Positions 1 through 6,659 are shown, counted from the stretch's first letter. The stretch is DNA of 8,391 nucleotides from an uncultured Pseudomonas sp. (GCF_946885885.1 NZ_CAMPHN010000182.1:1-8391); one strand, 5' to 3'. Made by a program: numbers and translations. The notes: generated by a model from the sequence alone, not told the origin.

Positions 1-1217
1 GTAAGAACTACTTCTACCCGGACCTGCCCAAGGGCTACCAAACCAGCCAGATGGATCACCCCATCGTCGGTAAAGGCCACTTGGACATCACCCTGGAAGA
101 CGGCACCAGCAAGCGCATCGGCATCACCCGCGCGCACCTGGAAGAAGATGCCGGCAAGAGCCTGCACGAAGACTTCCATGGCATGAGCGGGATCGACCTG
201 AACCGCGCCGGCACGCCGCTGCTGGAGATCGTTTCCGAGCCGGATATCCGTTCGGCCAAAGAAGCGGTCGCCTATGTCAAAGCCATCCACGCCCTGGTCC
301 GCTACCTCGGCATCTGCGACGGCAATATGGCCGAAGGCTCGCTGCGCTGCGACTGCAACGTCTCGGTACGGCCGAAGGGCCAGGCCGAGTTCGGCACCCG
401 CGCCGAGATCAAGAACGTCAACTCCTTCCGCTTTATCGAGAAGGCGATCAACCATGAAGTGCAACGGCAGATCGAACTGATCGAGGACGGCGGCAAGGTG
501 GTGCAGGAAACCCGCCTGTACGACCCGAACAAGGACCAGACCCGCTCCATGCGTAGCAAGGAAGAAGCCAACGACTATCGCTACTTCCCCTGCCCGGATC
601 TGCTGCCAGTGGTGATCGAGCAGAGCTTCCTCGACGACATCCGCGGCAGCCTGCCGGAATTGCCGGTACAGAAGCGCGAACGTTTCGAAAGCCAGTTCGG
701 CCTGTCCGCCTACGACGCCAGCGTACTGGCCGCCAGCCGCGAACTGGCCGACTACTTCGAGGCGGTCAACAGCGTGTGCGGCGACGCCAAGCTGGCAGCC
801 AACTGGGTGATGGGCGAACTGTCCAGCCTGCTCAATAAGGACAACCTGGAAATCGAGCAGTCGCCGGTCTCCGCCGAGCAGCTGGGCGGGATGATCCTGC
901 GCATCAAGGACAACACCATCAGCGGCAAGATCGCCAAGATGGTCTTCGAGGCTCTGGCAGCTGGTGAAGGTGAATCCGCTGACGCCATCATCGAAGCAAA
1001 AGGCCTTAAGCAGGTCACCGACTCCGGCGCCATCGAGGCCATGCTCGACGAGGTGCTCGCGGCCAACGCCGAGCAGGTCGAACAGTACCGCGCCAGCGAC
1101 GAAGCCAAGCGCGGCAAGATGTTCGGCTTCTTCGTCGGTCAGGCGATGAAAGCCTCGAAAGGCAAGGCCAACCCCGGCCAGGTGAACGAACTGCTGAAGA
1201 AAAAACTCGAAGGCTGA
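1..1217 (+). CDS. gatB: Aspartyl/glutamyl-tRNA(Asn/Gln) amidotransferase subunit B, 3' part (5' end outside window)
   Basis: GatB is the tRNA-binding and kinase subunit of the cytoplasmic GatCAB complex. The complex converts misacylated Asp-tRNA(Asn) or Glu-tRNA(Gln) to the amide form, using ammonia from GatA. The frame is open from the first base: 404 complete codons are visible from position 3, starting [13 protein letters not shown], and the split codon ending in GT fits Arg. The family signature [17 protein letters not shown] lies at about 190-243. It is followed by [10 protein letters not shown] and [12 protein letters not shown], then the helical domain and the YqeY-like tail ending KKKLEG. 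Family members are about 480 residues, so roughly 75 N-terminal residues are missing to the left. The visible part is intact. gatC and gatA usually lie upstream, outside this window. A stem-loop follows the TGA stop at 1215-1217. Confidence 0.97.
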   Translation, partial: KNYFYPDLPKGYQTSQMDHPIVGKGHLDITLEDGTSKRIGITRAHLEEDAGKSLHEDFHGMSGIDLNRAGTPLLEIVSEPDIRSAKEAVAYVKAIHALVRYLGICDGNMAEGSLRCDCNVSVRPKGQAEFGTRAEIKNVNSFRFIEKAINHEVQRQIELIEDGGKVVQETRLYDPNKDQTRSMRSKEEANDYRYFPCPDLLPVVIEQSFLDDIRGSLPELPVQKRERFESQFGLSAYDASVLAASRELADYFEAVNSVCGDAKLAANWVMGELSSLLNKDNLEIEQSPVSAEQLGGMILRIKDNTISGKIAKMVFEALAAGEGESADAIIEAKGLKQVTDSGAIEAMLDEVLAANAEQVEQYRASDEAKRGKMFGFFVGQAMKASKGKANPGQVNELLKKKLEG

Positions 1218-1238
1218 GCCTTCGAATGGCACCAATCG

Positions 1239-1263
1239 ACGCCGGGCTTGCCCGGCGTTCGTC
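1239..1263 (+). terminator. Terminator-like hairpin after gatB
   Basis: ACGCCGGGC (1239-1247) and GCCCGGCGT (1250-1258) are exact inverted repeats. They fold as an 8-bp G/C stem closed by a CTTG tetraloop. Only a short, weak T-rich run (TTCGTCT) follows, so termination may be partial. It lies 21 bp after the gatB stop and just before the ribosome-binding site of the next gene, so it could also affect that gene's leader. Confidence 0.55.
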
Positions 1264-1267
1264 TATC

Positions 1268-1274
1268 AGGAGGA
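1268..1274 (+). promoter_or_regulatory. Strong Shine-Dalgarno site that fixes the lipoprotein gene start
   Basis: AGGAGGA lies 6 nt before the ATG at 1281. It is the best ribosome-binding site in the window. It selects this ATG over the upstream in-frame ATG at 1248, which lies inside the hairpin and lacks a site. No in-frame ATG, GTG or TTG with a ribosome-binding site follows before the signal-peptide core, so the REP doublet at 1291-1344 must be translated. Confidence 0.8.
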
Positions 1275-1280
1275 TCGGCG

Positions 1281-1733
1281 ATGCTTACTCGTAGCCCGGA
1301 TGCAATCCGGGAACAAGCGAACCCCCGGATTGCATCCGGGCTACGGACATTCACGTCACTCCGCCATCGCCTGATCCTGGCTGCCCTATCAACCCTGCTC
1401 GCCGGCTGCGCCAGCCAGGGCCGGGTCGACCCGCAGGGTTACAGTGTCGAGGGCCAGGCGTCCTACTATGGCGCCCGCCATCACGGCAGAAAGACCGCCA
1501 GCGGCGAGCGCTTCGACCAGCACGCGCTGACCGCTGCCCACCGCAGCCTTCCGTTCGGTAGCCGGGTACAGGTGACCAACCTGCGTAACGACAAGAGCGT
1601 GGTGGTGCGCATCAACGACCGCGGCCCTTACGCCAAAGGCCGGATCATCGACCTGTCGCACCAGGCCGCCAAGCAACTGGACATGCTGCGCGATGGCGTG
1701 GCGCCGGTGCGCGTGCTGCAACTGGCCGAGTGA
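1281..1733 (+). CDS. RlpA-like double-psi beta-barrel lipoprotein (150 aa), no SPOR domain
   Basis: Predicted outer-membrane or periplasmic lipoprotein of the RlpA family, whose characterised members are lytic transglycosylases acting on peptidoglycan lacking stem peptides. The hydrophobic stretch [14 protein letters not shown] (residues 30-43) ends in a lipobox with Cys43. The double-psi beta-barrel domain covers about residues 54-150. It contains [56 protein letters not shown] and QAAKQL. The Glu76, Asp79 and His87 pattern of RlpA enzymes is present, so catalysis is plausible. Unlike true RlpA it has no C-terminal SPOR domain, so septal targeting through denuded glycan is not expected and no symbol is given. 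The signal n-region is unusually long (about 29 residues) because a 54-bp REP doublet is translated as residues 4-22. Without it the signal peptide would be a normal 24 residues plus Cys. The start is set by the AGGAGGA site. Confidence 0.9.
   Translation: MLTRSPDAIREQANPRIASGLRTFTSLRHRLILAALSTLLAGCASQGRVDPQGYSVEGQASYYGARHHGRKTASGERFDQHALTAAHRSLPFGSRVQVTNLRNDKSVVVRINDRGPYAKGRIIDLSHQAAKQLDMLRDGVAPVRVLQLAE
1291..1344. repeat. REP doublet (REPIN/BIME-like) inside a coding sequence
   Basis: Two identical 21-nt GTAG-type REP units face each other, at 1291-1311 and, inverted, at 1324-1344, with a 12-nt spacer. Each unit is GTAG followed by CCCGGATGCAATCCGGG, a perfect 7-bp stem with a GCA loop. 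The doublet is exactly 54 bp (18 codons) and lies in frame between the start codon and the hydrophobic core of the lipoprotein signal. Such units are known to be mobilised by RAYT transposases (REP-associated tyrosine transposases); none is encoded here. Confidence 0.93.
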
Positions 1734-1833
1734 ACACAGTCGCTTACAAAGAACCCGCCAACCGAGCGGTTCGCCATCTGGCGTAGCGCACGCCGACGAT
1801 TAAACTAGCCGCATTTTTTGGGAGCCTTTCGCA

Positions 1834-2925
1834 ATGACCCTGATGACCCTCGTCTATCTGATCGCCGGCCTGGTGCTACTGGTGGCCGGCGCCGAAGTTC
1901 TGGTGCGCGGCGCCGCAAAATTGGCCGCGCAATTCGGTATCCCACCGCTGATCATCGGCCTGACCGTGGTGGCTTTCGGCACCAGCGCGCCGGAAACCGC
2001 GGTCAGTGTGCAGGCCGCCTATAACAACAGCGGCGACCTGGCGATCGGCAACGTGATCGGCAGCAATATCGCCAACGTGCTGCTGATTCTCGGCATGACC
2101 GCGCTGGTCGCGCCGCTGATCGTCTCGCGCCAACTGATCCGCCTGGACGTGCCGATCATGATCGGCGCCAGCCTGGTGGTTTACGCCCTTGCCTGGGATG
2201 GCAGCCTCAGCCGGCTCGACGGCGCCCTGCTGTTCGCCGGCGTCCTCGGCTACACCGCATTTCTGATCGTCAGTAGCCGCAAGGACAAAACCGCCGCCGC
2301 GGACGACGAGTTCGCCAAGGAATTCGGCCTCGACGAGGCGCCGAAGCCTCATGCCACGGCGATCAACTTTGGCTTGCTGGTCGCCGGTCTGGTGTTGCTG
2401 GTGGCCGGCTCCAACTTTCTCGTCGAAGGCGCGGTCGGCCTGGCGCGCGCTCTCGGCCTGTCGGAGTTGGTGATCGGCCTGACGGTCGTCGCCATCGGCA
2501 CCTCGCTGCCGGAACTGGCCACCTCGATCATGGCGGCCATCAAGGGCGAGCGCGACATCGCCGTGGGCAATATCGTCGGCAGCAACATCTTCAACCTGCT
2601 GTGCGTACTGGGCCTGGCCTCGCTGGTATCGCCGAGCGCCATCCCGGTAGCGGCCAACGCCCTGGCCTTCGACTTTCCGGTGATGATCGCGGTCGCCCTG
2701 GCCTGCCTGCCGATCTTCTTCGCCGGCTACCGGATCAACCGCTGGGAAGGCCTGCTGTTTCTCGCCTACTACGTGGCCTATACGGTTTACCTGGTGCTCT
2801 CCTCGACCGGCCGGCCGTTCGCCGAGGTATTCGGCGATGCCATGCTCGGTTATGCGCTGCCGCTGACCGCGGTGACCCTGGTGATCATCGCCGGCCGCTC
2901 CTGGCACCGAGACCGCACCAGCTAG
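1834..2925 (+). CDS. Calcium/sodium antiporter, YrbG-like K+-dependent Na+/Ca2+ exchanger family (363 aa)
   Basis: Inner-membrane cation exchanger of the CaCA superfamily, probably exporting Ca2+ in exchange for Na+ or H+. It has the family's inverted internal duplication. The first alpha repeat, GLTVVAFGTSAPETAVS (residues 42-58), is followed by GNVIGSNIANVLLILG (72-87). The second, GLTVVAIGTSLPELATSI (215-232), is followed by GNIVGSNIFNLLCVLG (245-260). The ion-coordinating acidic residues Glu54 and Glu227 and both GSN motifs are intact. A hydrophilic loop rich in Asp, Lys and Glu (about 148-176) separates the halves, and about ten membrane segments are apparent. Length is normal for a prokaryotic member. 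GGGAG at 1820-1824, 9 nt upstream, supports the ATG at 1834 over the one at 1843. The gene is 100 bp after the lipoprotein gene and probably separately expressed. Transport specificity cannot be read from the sequence. Confidence 0.93.
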   Translation: MTLMTLVYLIAGLVLLVAGAEVLVRGAAKLAAQFGIPPLIIGLTVVAFGTSAPETAVSVQAAYNNSGDLAIGNVIGSNIANVLLILGMTALVAPLIVSRQLIRLDVPIMIGASLVVYALAWDGSLSRLDGALLFAGVLGYTAFLIVSSRKDKTAAADDEFAKEFGLDEAPKPHATAINFGLLVAGLVLLVAGSNFLVEGAVGLARALGLSELVIGLTVVAIGTSLPELATSIMAAIKGERDIAVGNIVGSNIFNLLCVLGLASLVSPSAIPVAANALAFDFPVMIAVALACLPIFFAGYRINRWEGLLFLAYYVAYTVYLVLSSTGRPFAEVFGDAMLGYALPLTAVTLVIIAGRSWHRDRTS

Positions 2926-2932
2926 CCGGCTA
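2923..2932. other. Convergent stop codons forming a 10-bp palindrome
   Basis: The TAG stop of the antiporter gene (+) and the TAG stop of the AEC permease gene (-) are separated by CCGG, giving the perfect palindrome TAGCCGGCTA. There is no room for a conventional terminator between these genes, so their transcripts probably overlap at the 3' ends. Confidence 0.9.
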
Positions 2933-3871
2933 TATCCACCCCGCCCACTGCAACAGCAGCAAACCGAGATTAGTGGTGAGCACCGAGGCCAGGGTGGTGA
3001 TGACGATGATCGCCGCGGCCAGTTGATGGTTGCCCCCCACCGCTTTGGCCATAACGAAGCTGGCCGCGGCGGTGGGGCTGACGAAGTAGAGAAAGAGGAT
3101 CGCCAGATCGGCGTCGCGAAAGCCCCAGAGCCAGGCGCCTATGGTCGCCACCAGCGGTAGCCAGAGGACTTTCATCAGGCTCGAACTTATCGCCACCCCG
3201 CTGCCCTGGCGCAGCGATGCCAGGGTCAGGGTGCCGCCAATGCAGATCAGCGCCAGCGGCAGGCTCATCTTGGCGAAGTACTCGGCGGAAACCATCAGCC
3301 AGCCCGGTAACTGGATCTGCCACCAGGCGAAGGGAATCGCCGCCAACACGCCGAGGATCAAGGGGTTGCGCAGAACGCTCTTGGTCAGGCTCCAAATATC
3401 GGTTTTGGCCTCGGGGCTGTAGATCGCCAGGACGATGGCCGAGAGCGTGTTGTAGCTGAGGATCACCACGCCGCCCAGTACCGCGCCGAGCGACAGGCCG
3501 TAATCGCCATACATGGCGGTGGCCAACGCCAGGCCGACGATGCCGTTGTTACCGCGAAACGCGCCCTGGGTGTAAATCCCGCGGTCCGCCTGCGGGCAGC
3601 GCCAGATCGCCCAACCCCAGGCGAGCAGAAAACAGCCCAGGGTCGCCAACACGAAGTACAGCAGCAACGCCGGCTGCAGCGCAGTGTCCAGATCGGCCTT
3701 GACGATACCGAGGAACAGCAGGGTCGGCAGGGTGCCGCGAAATACCAGGGTCGAGGCGGTATTGATAAAAGCCGCATCGATCAGCCGCAAGCGCTTGAGC
3801 GCAACCCCGAGAAACAGCATGGCGAATACCGGCGCGGTGACGCTGAGGGTTTGCTGGACGATAGCAAGCAT
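2930..3871 (-). CDS. AEC (auxin efflux carrier) family permease (313 aa)
   Basis: Inner-membrane transporter of the AEC family. Bacterial members carry small organic acids such as malate or malonate, but the substrate here is unknown. About ten hydrophobic segments span the protein: an N-terminal block (residues 11-29, 42-56, 67-90), the conserved FRGNNGIVG in the middle segment (105-113), LRNPLILG opening the second half (167-174), and SPTAAASFVMAKAVGG (265-280), which corresponds to the family's conserved helix-breaking region. Length is typical. The start at 3871 has AGGGG (3877-3881 on the complementary strand) 5 nt upstream. It is the last of three co-oriented genes after roxS and roxR, but 214 bp with a REP doublet and possible operator sites separate it from roxR, so it is probably a separate unit. 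It converges on the antiporter gene with a 4-bp gap. Confidence 0.92.
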   Translation of the reverse strand: MLAIVQQTLSVTAPVFAMLFLGVALKRLRLIDAAFINTASTLVFRGTLPTLLFLGIVKADLDTALQPALLLYFVLATLGCFLLAWGWAIWRCPQADRGIYTQGAFRGNNGIVGLALATAMYGDYGLSLGAVLGGVVILSYNTLSAIVLAIYSPEAKTDIWSLTKSVLRNPLILGVLAAIPFAWWQIQLPGWLMVSAEYFAKMSLPLALICIGGTLTLASLRQGSGVAISSSLMKVLWLPLVATIGAWLWGFRDADLAILFLYFVSPTAAASFVMAKAVGGNHQLAAAIIVITTLASVLTTNLGLLLLQWAGWI

Positions 3872-3906
3872 GACGGCCCCTGGAAGAGTATTTGCTTAGG
3901 GGGCTA

Positions 3907-3912
3907 ATGATA
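3907..3912 (-). promoter_or_regulatory. Candidate -10 element for the AEC permease gene
   Basis: On the reverse strand this reads TATCAT, a 5/6 match to the sigma-70 -10 element. It would give a leader of about 30 nt. No convincing -35 hexamer lies at the right distance, so this is tentative. Confidence 0.3.
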
Positions 3913-3923
3913 ACGCCATCAAT

Positions 3924-3945
3924 GGAAAAGGCTTCGCGGTTTTCC
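3924..3945. promoter_or_regulatory. Spaced dyad GGAAAA-N10-TTTTCC upstream of AEC gene
   Basis: Exact 6-bp half-sites at 3924-3929 and 3940-3945, separated by 10 bp, just upstream of the possible AEC promoter. The spacing of about one and a half helical turns would suit a dimeric regulator. No regulator is encoded next to it, and the assignment is inference from symmetry only. Confidence 0.3.
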
Positions 3946-3962
3946 GTTCTACGCAAGCAATA

Positions 3963-3974
3963 GCGATATATCGC
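3963..3974. promoter_or_regulatory. Perfect 12-bp palindrome GCGATATATCGC
   Basis: A fully self-complementary 12-mer lies about 92 bp upstream of the AEC start codon, in an A/T-enriched part of the gap. It could be a protein-binding site. The sequence does not show which protein would bind it. Confidence 0.3.
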
Positions 3975-3999
3975 GATGGCGGATAAGAAAAGCGCCTTG

Positions 4000-4066
4000 G
4001 TAGCCCGGATGCAATCCGGGGAGCGATGTCCGGCGCAAAAACGCTCCCGGATTGCATCCGGGCTAC
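4000..4066. repeat. REP doublet (REPIN/BIME-like) between roxR and AEC gene
   Basis: The same 21-nt REP unit as at 1291-1311 occurs at 4000-4020 and inverted at 4046-4066, identical at every base. The 25-nt spacer begins GAGCG and ends CGCTC-compatible, so inner pairing (GGGAGCG with CGCTCCC) extends the large hairpin inward. It lies 19 bp past the roxR stop, where it may terminate or stabilise the roxSR transcript. Confidence 0.92.
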
Positions 4067-4085
4067 AACGGCATTGGTATGCGCT

Positions 4086-4652
4086 TTAGCGCCGTACCGG
4101 GCGTTTCTGCAATTTGCGCTGCAGGGTGCGGCGGTGCATACCCAGGGCACGGGCGGTGGCGGAGATGTTGCCTTCGTGTTCGGCCAACACGCGCTGGATA
4201 TGCTCCCATTGCAAGCGGTCCACCGACATCGGGTTTTCCGGCACCAGGGTGCCCAGGTCGGCATGCTGGGTCAGCAGCGCGGCGAGCACGTCGTCGGCGT
4301 CGGCCGGCTTGCACAGGTAATTGCAGGCGCCGCGTTTGATCGCCTCGACGGCGGTGGCGATGCTCGAATAGCCGGTGAGGATCACCACACGCATTTCGGC
4401 GTCCAGCGCCAATAACTTCGGCAGCAGCACCAGCCCCGAGTCGCCTTCCATTTTCAGGTCCAGCACGGCGTAATCCGGCAGATCCTGCTCGGCCAGCGCC
4501 AAGCCCTCCTCGGCGGAGCCGGCGGTGGACACGCGCAAACCGCGACGGCTCATGGCCCGCGCCATGACCCGGGTGAAGGTCGGGTCGTCGTCGACCAACA
4601 ACAGGTGGGGCTGTTCTTCGCCTTCGAACAAGGATTCCGTTTCGTCAGTCAT
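4086..4652 (-). CDS. roxR: RoxR response regulator, RegA/PrrA/ActR family (188 aa)
   Basis: Cytoplasmic DNA-binding response regulator that receives phosphate from RoxS. In P. aeruginosa and P. putida RoxSR controls respiratory genes, including the cyanide-insensitive oxidase. The receiver domain (about 16-130) has the acidic pair Asp22/Asp23 in LLLVDDDP, the phospho-acceptor Asp65 in YAVLDLKM, Thr93 in ILTGYSS and Lys115 in CKPAD. A short linker leads to a Fis-type helix-turn-helix (about 145-183, NISATARALGMHRRTLQRKL), characteristic of the RegA group rather than OmpR or NarL regulators. Length fits the family. Translation starts at 4652, with AGGAG (4662-4666, reverse strand) 9 nt upstream. 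It is 64 bp after roxS in the same orientation, consistent with one operon. A REP doublet follows the stop. Confidence 0.93.
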   Translation of the reverse strand: MTDETESLFEGEEQPHLLLVDDDPTFTRVMARAMSRRGLRVSTAGSAEEGLALAEQDLPDYAVLDLKMEGDSGLVLLPKLLALDAEMRVVILTGYSSIATAVEAIKRGACNYLCKPADADDVLAALLTQHADLGTLVPENPMSVDRLQWEHIQRVLAEHEGNISATARALGMHRRTLQRKLQKRPVRR

Positions 4653-4716
4653 CGTCGATTTCTCCTAGCGGGCATGCCGCCCTTCTCCATTGCCGCGTCA
4701 CCGTGCGACTGGTCGA

Positions 4717-5970
4717 TCACGCCCGCCCATAGGCACGTGGCAGCTTCAGCTCGGTGAGCGTACCGCCGTCTTCGTGGTTATACAGCTTTACCGAGCCACC
4801 GGCACGGGTGACGCTGGCCTGGCTGAGAAACAATCCCAGGCCGAAGCCCTTGCCCTTGGTGGTGAAAAACGGCCGGCCCAACTGTTCGGCAATCGCCAGG
4901 GGCACGCCGGCACCGAAGTCGCGAATGCTCAGGCGCAACCACTGGTGATCCCAATCGAGACGGATATCCAGATTTTCCGCACAGGCATCGGCGGCGTTGT
5001 TCAGCAGGTTGAGCAGCGCCTGGGTCAGATCGGTCGGCGGCATCATCCGCGGCGCCGCCCCCAGCCCCAGGCATTGATAGCGATAACTGGCCTCGGGGCG
5101 CATCAAATGCCAGCGGTTGAGGGTGGCTTCCAGCCACTCGACGCAGGACTGCTCGACCACCGCCTGACGGCGCTCCGCCTCGGCGGCGCGTACCAGTTGC
5201 TGGAGGGTTTCCTTGCACAGTTTGACCTGCTCCTGCAGCACCGCCAGGTCTTCCTGCAGGGTCGGGTCCCGGTGCTCGCGGCGCAGCTCCTTGATCAGCA
5301 CGCTCATGGTCGCCAAGGGCGTACCCAGCTCGTGGGCGGCGCCGGCGGCCTGGGTGGCGACGGCCAGCAACTGCTGGTCGCGCAAATTTTCCTCGCGGCG
5401 CTCGGCGCGCAGCTCCTCCTGATGGCGCAGCTCCTCGGCCATCTTGGCGACGAAAAAAGTGATCAAGCCCGCCGCCAACGCGAAGCTCAGCCACATACCG
5501 TAAATCAGTAGACTTTCCCGCGAGCCGGGCGGCAATTGCAGCGGGTGCGACCACACCAGCAGCACGGTGTAGCCGGTCAGGGCCAAGCCGGAGAGGATGA
5601 TGGTGTAGAACCAGGGCAAGGTCGCCGCGGCGATGGTCAGCGGCACCAGGTAATAGGACACGAAAGGGTTGGTCGAACCGCCGGAAAAATACAACAGCAG
5701 GCTGTGGATGATCAGGTCGCAACCCAACTGCGCCGCGTACTCCTGCTCGGTGACCGGCCAGGGGCCGCGCAAGCGCAGCGCCGTGACCAGGCACAGCACC
5801 AGCGACACCGCCAGGGTGAGACTCAACTCCATCCAGGGCAGCGGCAACGCGCCCGACTTGTAAGCCAAGCCGACCGAGCCGGCCTGGGCGGCCAGCACCA
5901 CGATGCGGATCAGGGTGAGGCGCCAGAGATTTTGTCGGCTGGCCGATAACAGCTGCACGGGTGCGAGCAT
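4717..5970 (-). CDS. roxS: RoxS redox-responsive sensor histidine kinase, RegB/PrrB family (417 aa)
   Basis: Inner-membrane sensor kinase of the RegB class, which senses quinone-pool redox state and phosphorylates its RegA-type partner. The N-terminal half has about six hydrophobic segments (roughly residues 19-38, 46-65, 84-96, 105-124, 126-142, 156-175). It carries the RegB quinone-contact motif GGSTNPF (97-103). The phosphorylation motif is AHELGTPLATMSVL with His213. Cys252 in EQVKLCKETL matches the redox-active cysteine of RegB. ATPase motifs follow: LLNLLNNAADAC (about 319-330), DFGAG (351-355) and FFTTKGKGFGLGLFL (368-382). The frame is open upstream to 6186, but the start at 5970 is preferred because GGAG lies 5 nt upstream and the protein then begins MLAPVQLL with normal family length. 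The upstream residues look noncoding. roxR follows after 64 bp. Confidence 0.92.
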   Translation of the reverse strand: MLAPVQLLSASRQNLWRLTLIRIVVLAAQAGSVGLAYKSGALPLPWMELSLTLAVSLVLCLVTALRLRGPWPVTEQEYAAQLGCDLIIHSLLLYFSGGSTNPFVSYYLVPLTIAAATLPWFYTIILSGLALTGYTVLLVWSHPLQLPPGSRESLLIYGMWLSFALAAGLITFFVAKMAEELRHQEELRAERREENLRDQQLLAVATQAAGAAHELGTPLATMSVLIKELRREHRDPTLQEDLAVLQEQVKLCKETLQQLVRAAEAERRQAVVEQSCVEWLEATLNRWHLMRPEASYRYQCLGLGAAPRMMPPTDLTQALLNLLNNAADACAENLDIRLDWDHQWLRLSIRDFGAGVPLAIAEQLGRPFFTTKGKGFGLGLFLSQASVTRAGGSVKLYNHEDGGTLTELKLPRAYGRA

Positions 5971-6005
5971 GGGCTCTCCAAAAAGCGCGTTTGCCGAGCA
6001 CCGCG

Positions 6006-6011
6006 AGTATA
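6006..6011 (-). promoter_or_regulatory. Candidate -10 element for the roxSR operon
   Basis: On the reverse strand this reads TATACT, a 5/6 match to the sigma-70 -10 consensus. It lies about 36 bp upstream of the roxS start and would give a leader of roughly 30 nt. The -35 region is poor, which would fit an activated promoter. No RoxR site is assigned. Confidence 0.4.
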
Positions 6012-6196
6012 ACCAACGCACGGCAGCGACCGACTGCGGCAACTGGCCGCAGGGCGCTGTATCAACCACGAGCGTCCGGTATTTTTTAAGGTTCATCGCA
6101 TTTTTGTGGGGAAGGTGGGCTTGACACCGGACTGGCAAGTTTGTGTTTTTTGATCGCGGTGCTCCCTGCTTCTGGAACAGGTTCATTAACGTGTCG

Positions 6197-6616
6197 AACC
6201 AGCGTCCTGGTTTCGCCCCTCACGGGCGAGTCACTTGATTCGCTGCGCTCACCCTTCGGGCCAGCCTGCGGCTGTTACTCCGCTGCGCTCCGTACCTCTT
6301 GCTTGCCCAAGAGAAAGTAACCAAAGAGAAGGGCACCCCGACATCCGGCCCCGGCTGCGCCGGGGTTCCCTCCTTCCATCACCGCTCCAGGGGCACGCCC
6401 CGAAGGGCCATCCCTGGCCCATCGGGGCTCTCGCGACATCCATGTCGCTCAAGACTGCCCGTCCGGCCCCTTACGCAGCGATTCCACTCGGCCTCCTGAA
6501 GGGGATTTTAGCGTCGTCTGTGCGACCGCAGCCTAAGAGCACAAGCAAAAACAGACGCCATCAAACTCGATCCTGCGGAAATCGAGCAAGCTCGCGACCC
6601 GATCCCGTCAGGAGGC
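6197..6616. repeat. Dispersed-repeat-like element made of serial short hairpins
   Basis: This stretch between roxS and the SIMPL gene has no convincing gene and holds a chain of perfect stem-loops. Stems are AACCAG/CTGGTT (6197-6212), TCGCCC/GGGCGA (6213-6229), CAGCC/GGCTG (6262-6274), CTCTTG/CAAGAG (6296-6313), CCCCGG/CCGGGG (6349-6365), GGGGC/GCCCC (6390-6401), GGGCCA/TGGCCC (6405-6420) and GCGACAT/ATGTCGC (6433-6448). An outer imperfect 16-bp inverted repeat (6491-6506 with 6601-6616) encloses CTCGAT/ATCGAG (6566-6586). CGCTGCGCTC occurs twice, at 6241 and 6281. From memory, similar intergenic sequences recur in Pseudomonas and Xanthomonas genomes, and their translations (with ESNQREGHPDI) are often annotated as spurious hypothetical proteins. 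Boundaries and copy number cannot be fixed from one copy. Confidence 0.6.
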
Positions 6617-6659
6617 TGAGCGCACTAGCCCATCACGCCAGCGCTGGTTGCGGACGCCT

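Noticed and set aside
1750..1772. Imperfect GAACC...GGTTC inverted repeat after the lipoprotein gene as a terminator
   Set aside because: The stem needs a bulge and has no T-tract, too weak to call.
1876..2907. 343-codon reverse-strand open frame covering most of the antiporter gene
   Set aside because: It is antisense to a well-supported transporter gene. Its translation is rich in Gln, Gly, Asp, Arg and His with no domain pattern, a usual artefact of high third-position GC.
1291..4066. Repeated 21-mers considered as a CRISPR array
   Set aside because: The units occur as isolated inverted pairs about 2.7 kb apart with short unequal spacers and no cas genes. They fit GTAG-type REP doublets.
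4690..5511. 273-codon forward frame opposite roxS
   Set aside because: Antisense shadow of roxS with low-complexity Gln, Leu and Gly content and no ribosome-binding site of note.
4778..6016. 412-codon frame on the roxS strand in another register
   Set aside because: It overlaps roxS in a shifted frame and is dominated by Arg, Gly, Ala and Pro. The roxS frame carries all kinase motifs.
6121..6150. Perfect TTGACA at 6121-6126 as a forward sigma-70 promoter
   Set aside because: At 16-18 bp spacing only TGTTTT-like sequence follows, a poor -10 element, so a promoter is not supported.
5971..6186. 72-codon N-terminal extension of roxS
   Set aside because: The extension has no family similarity that I can see and no good ribosome-binding site. 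The start at 5970 has GGAG at proper spacing and gives a normal RegB-type N-terminus.
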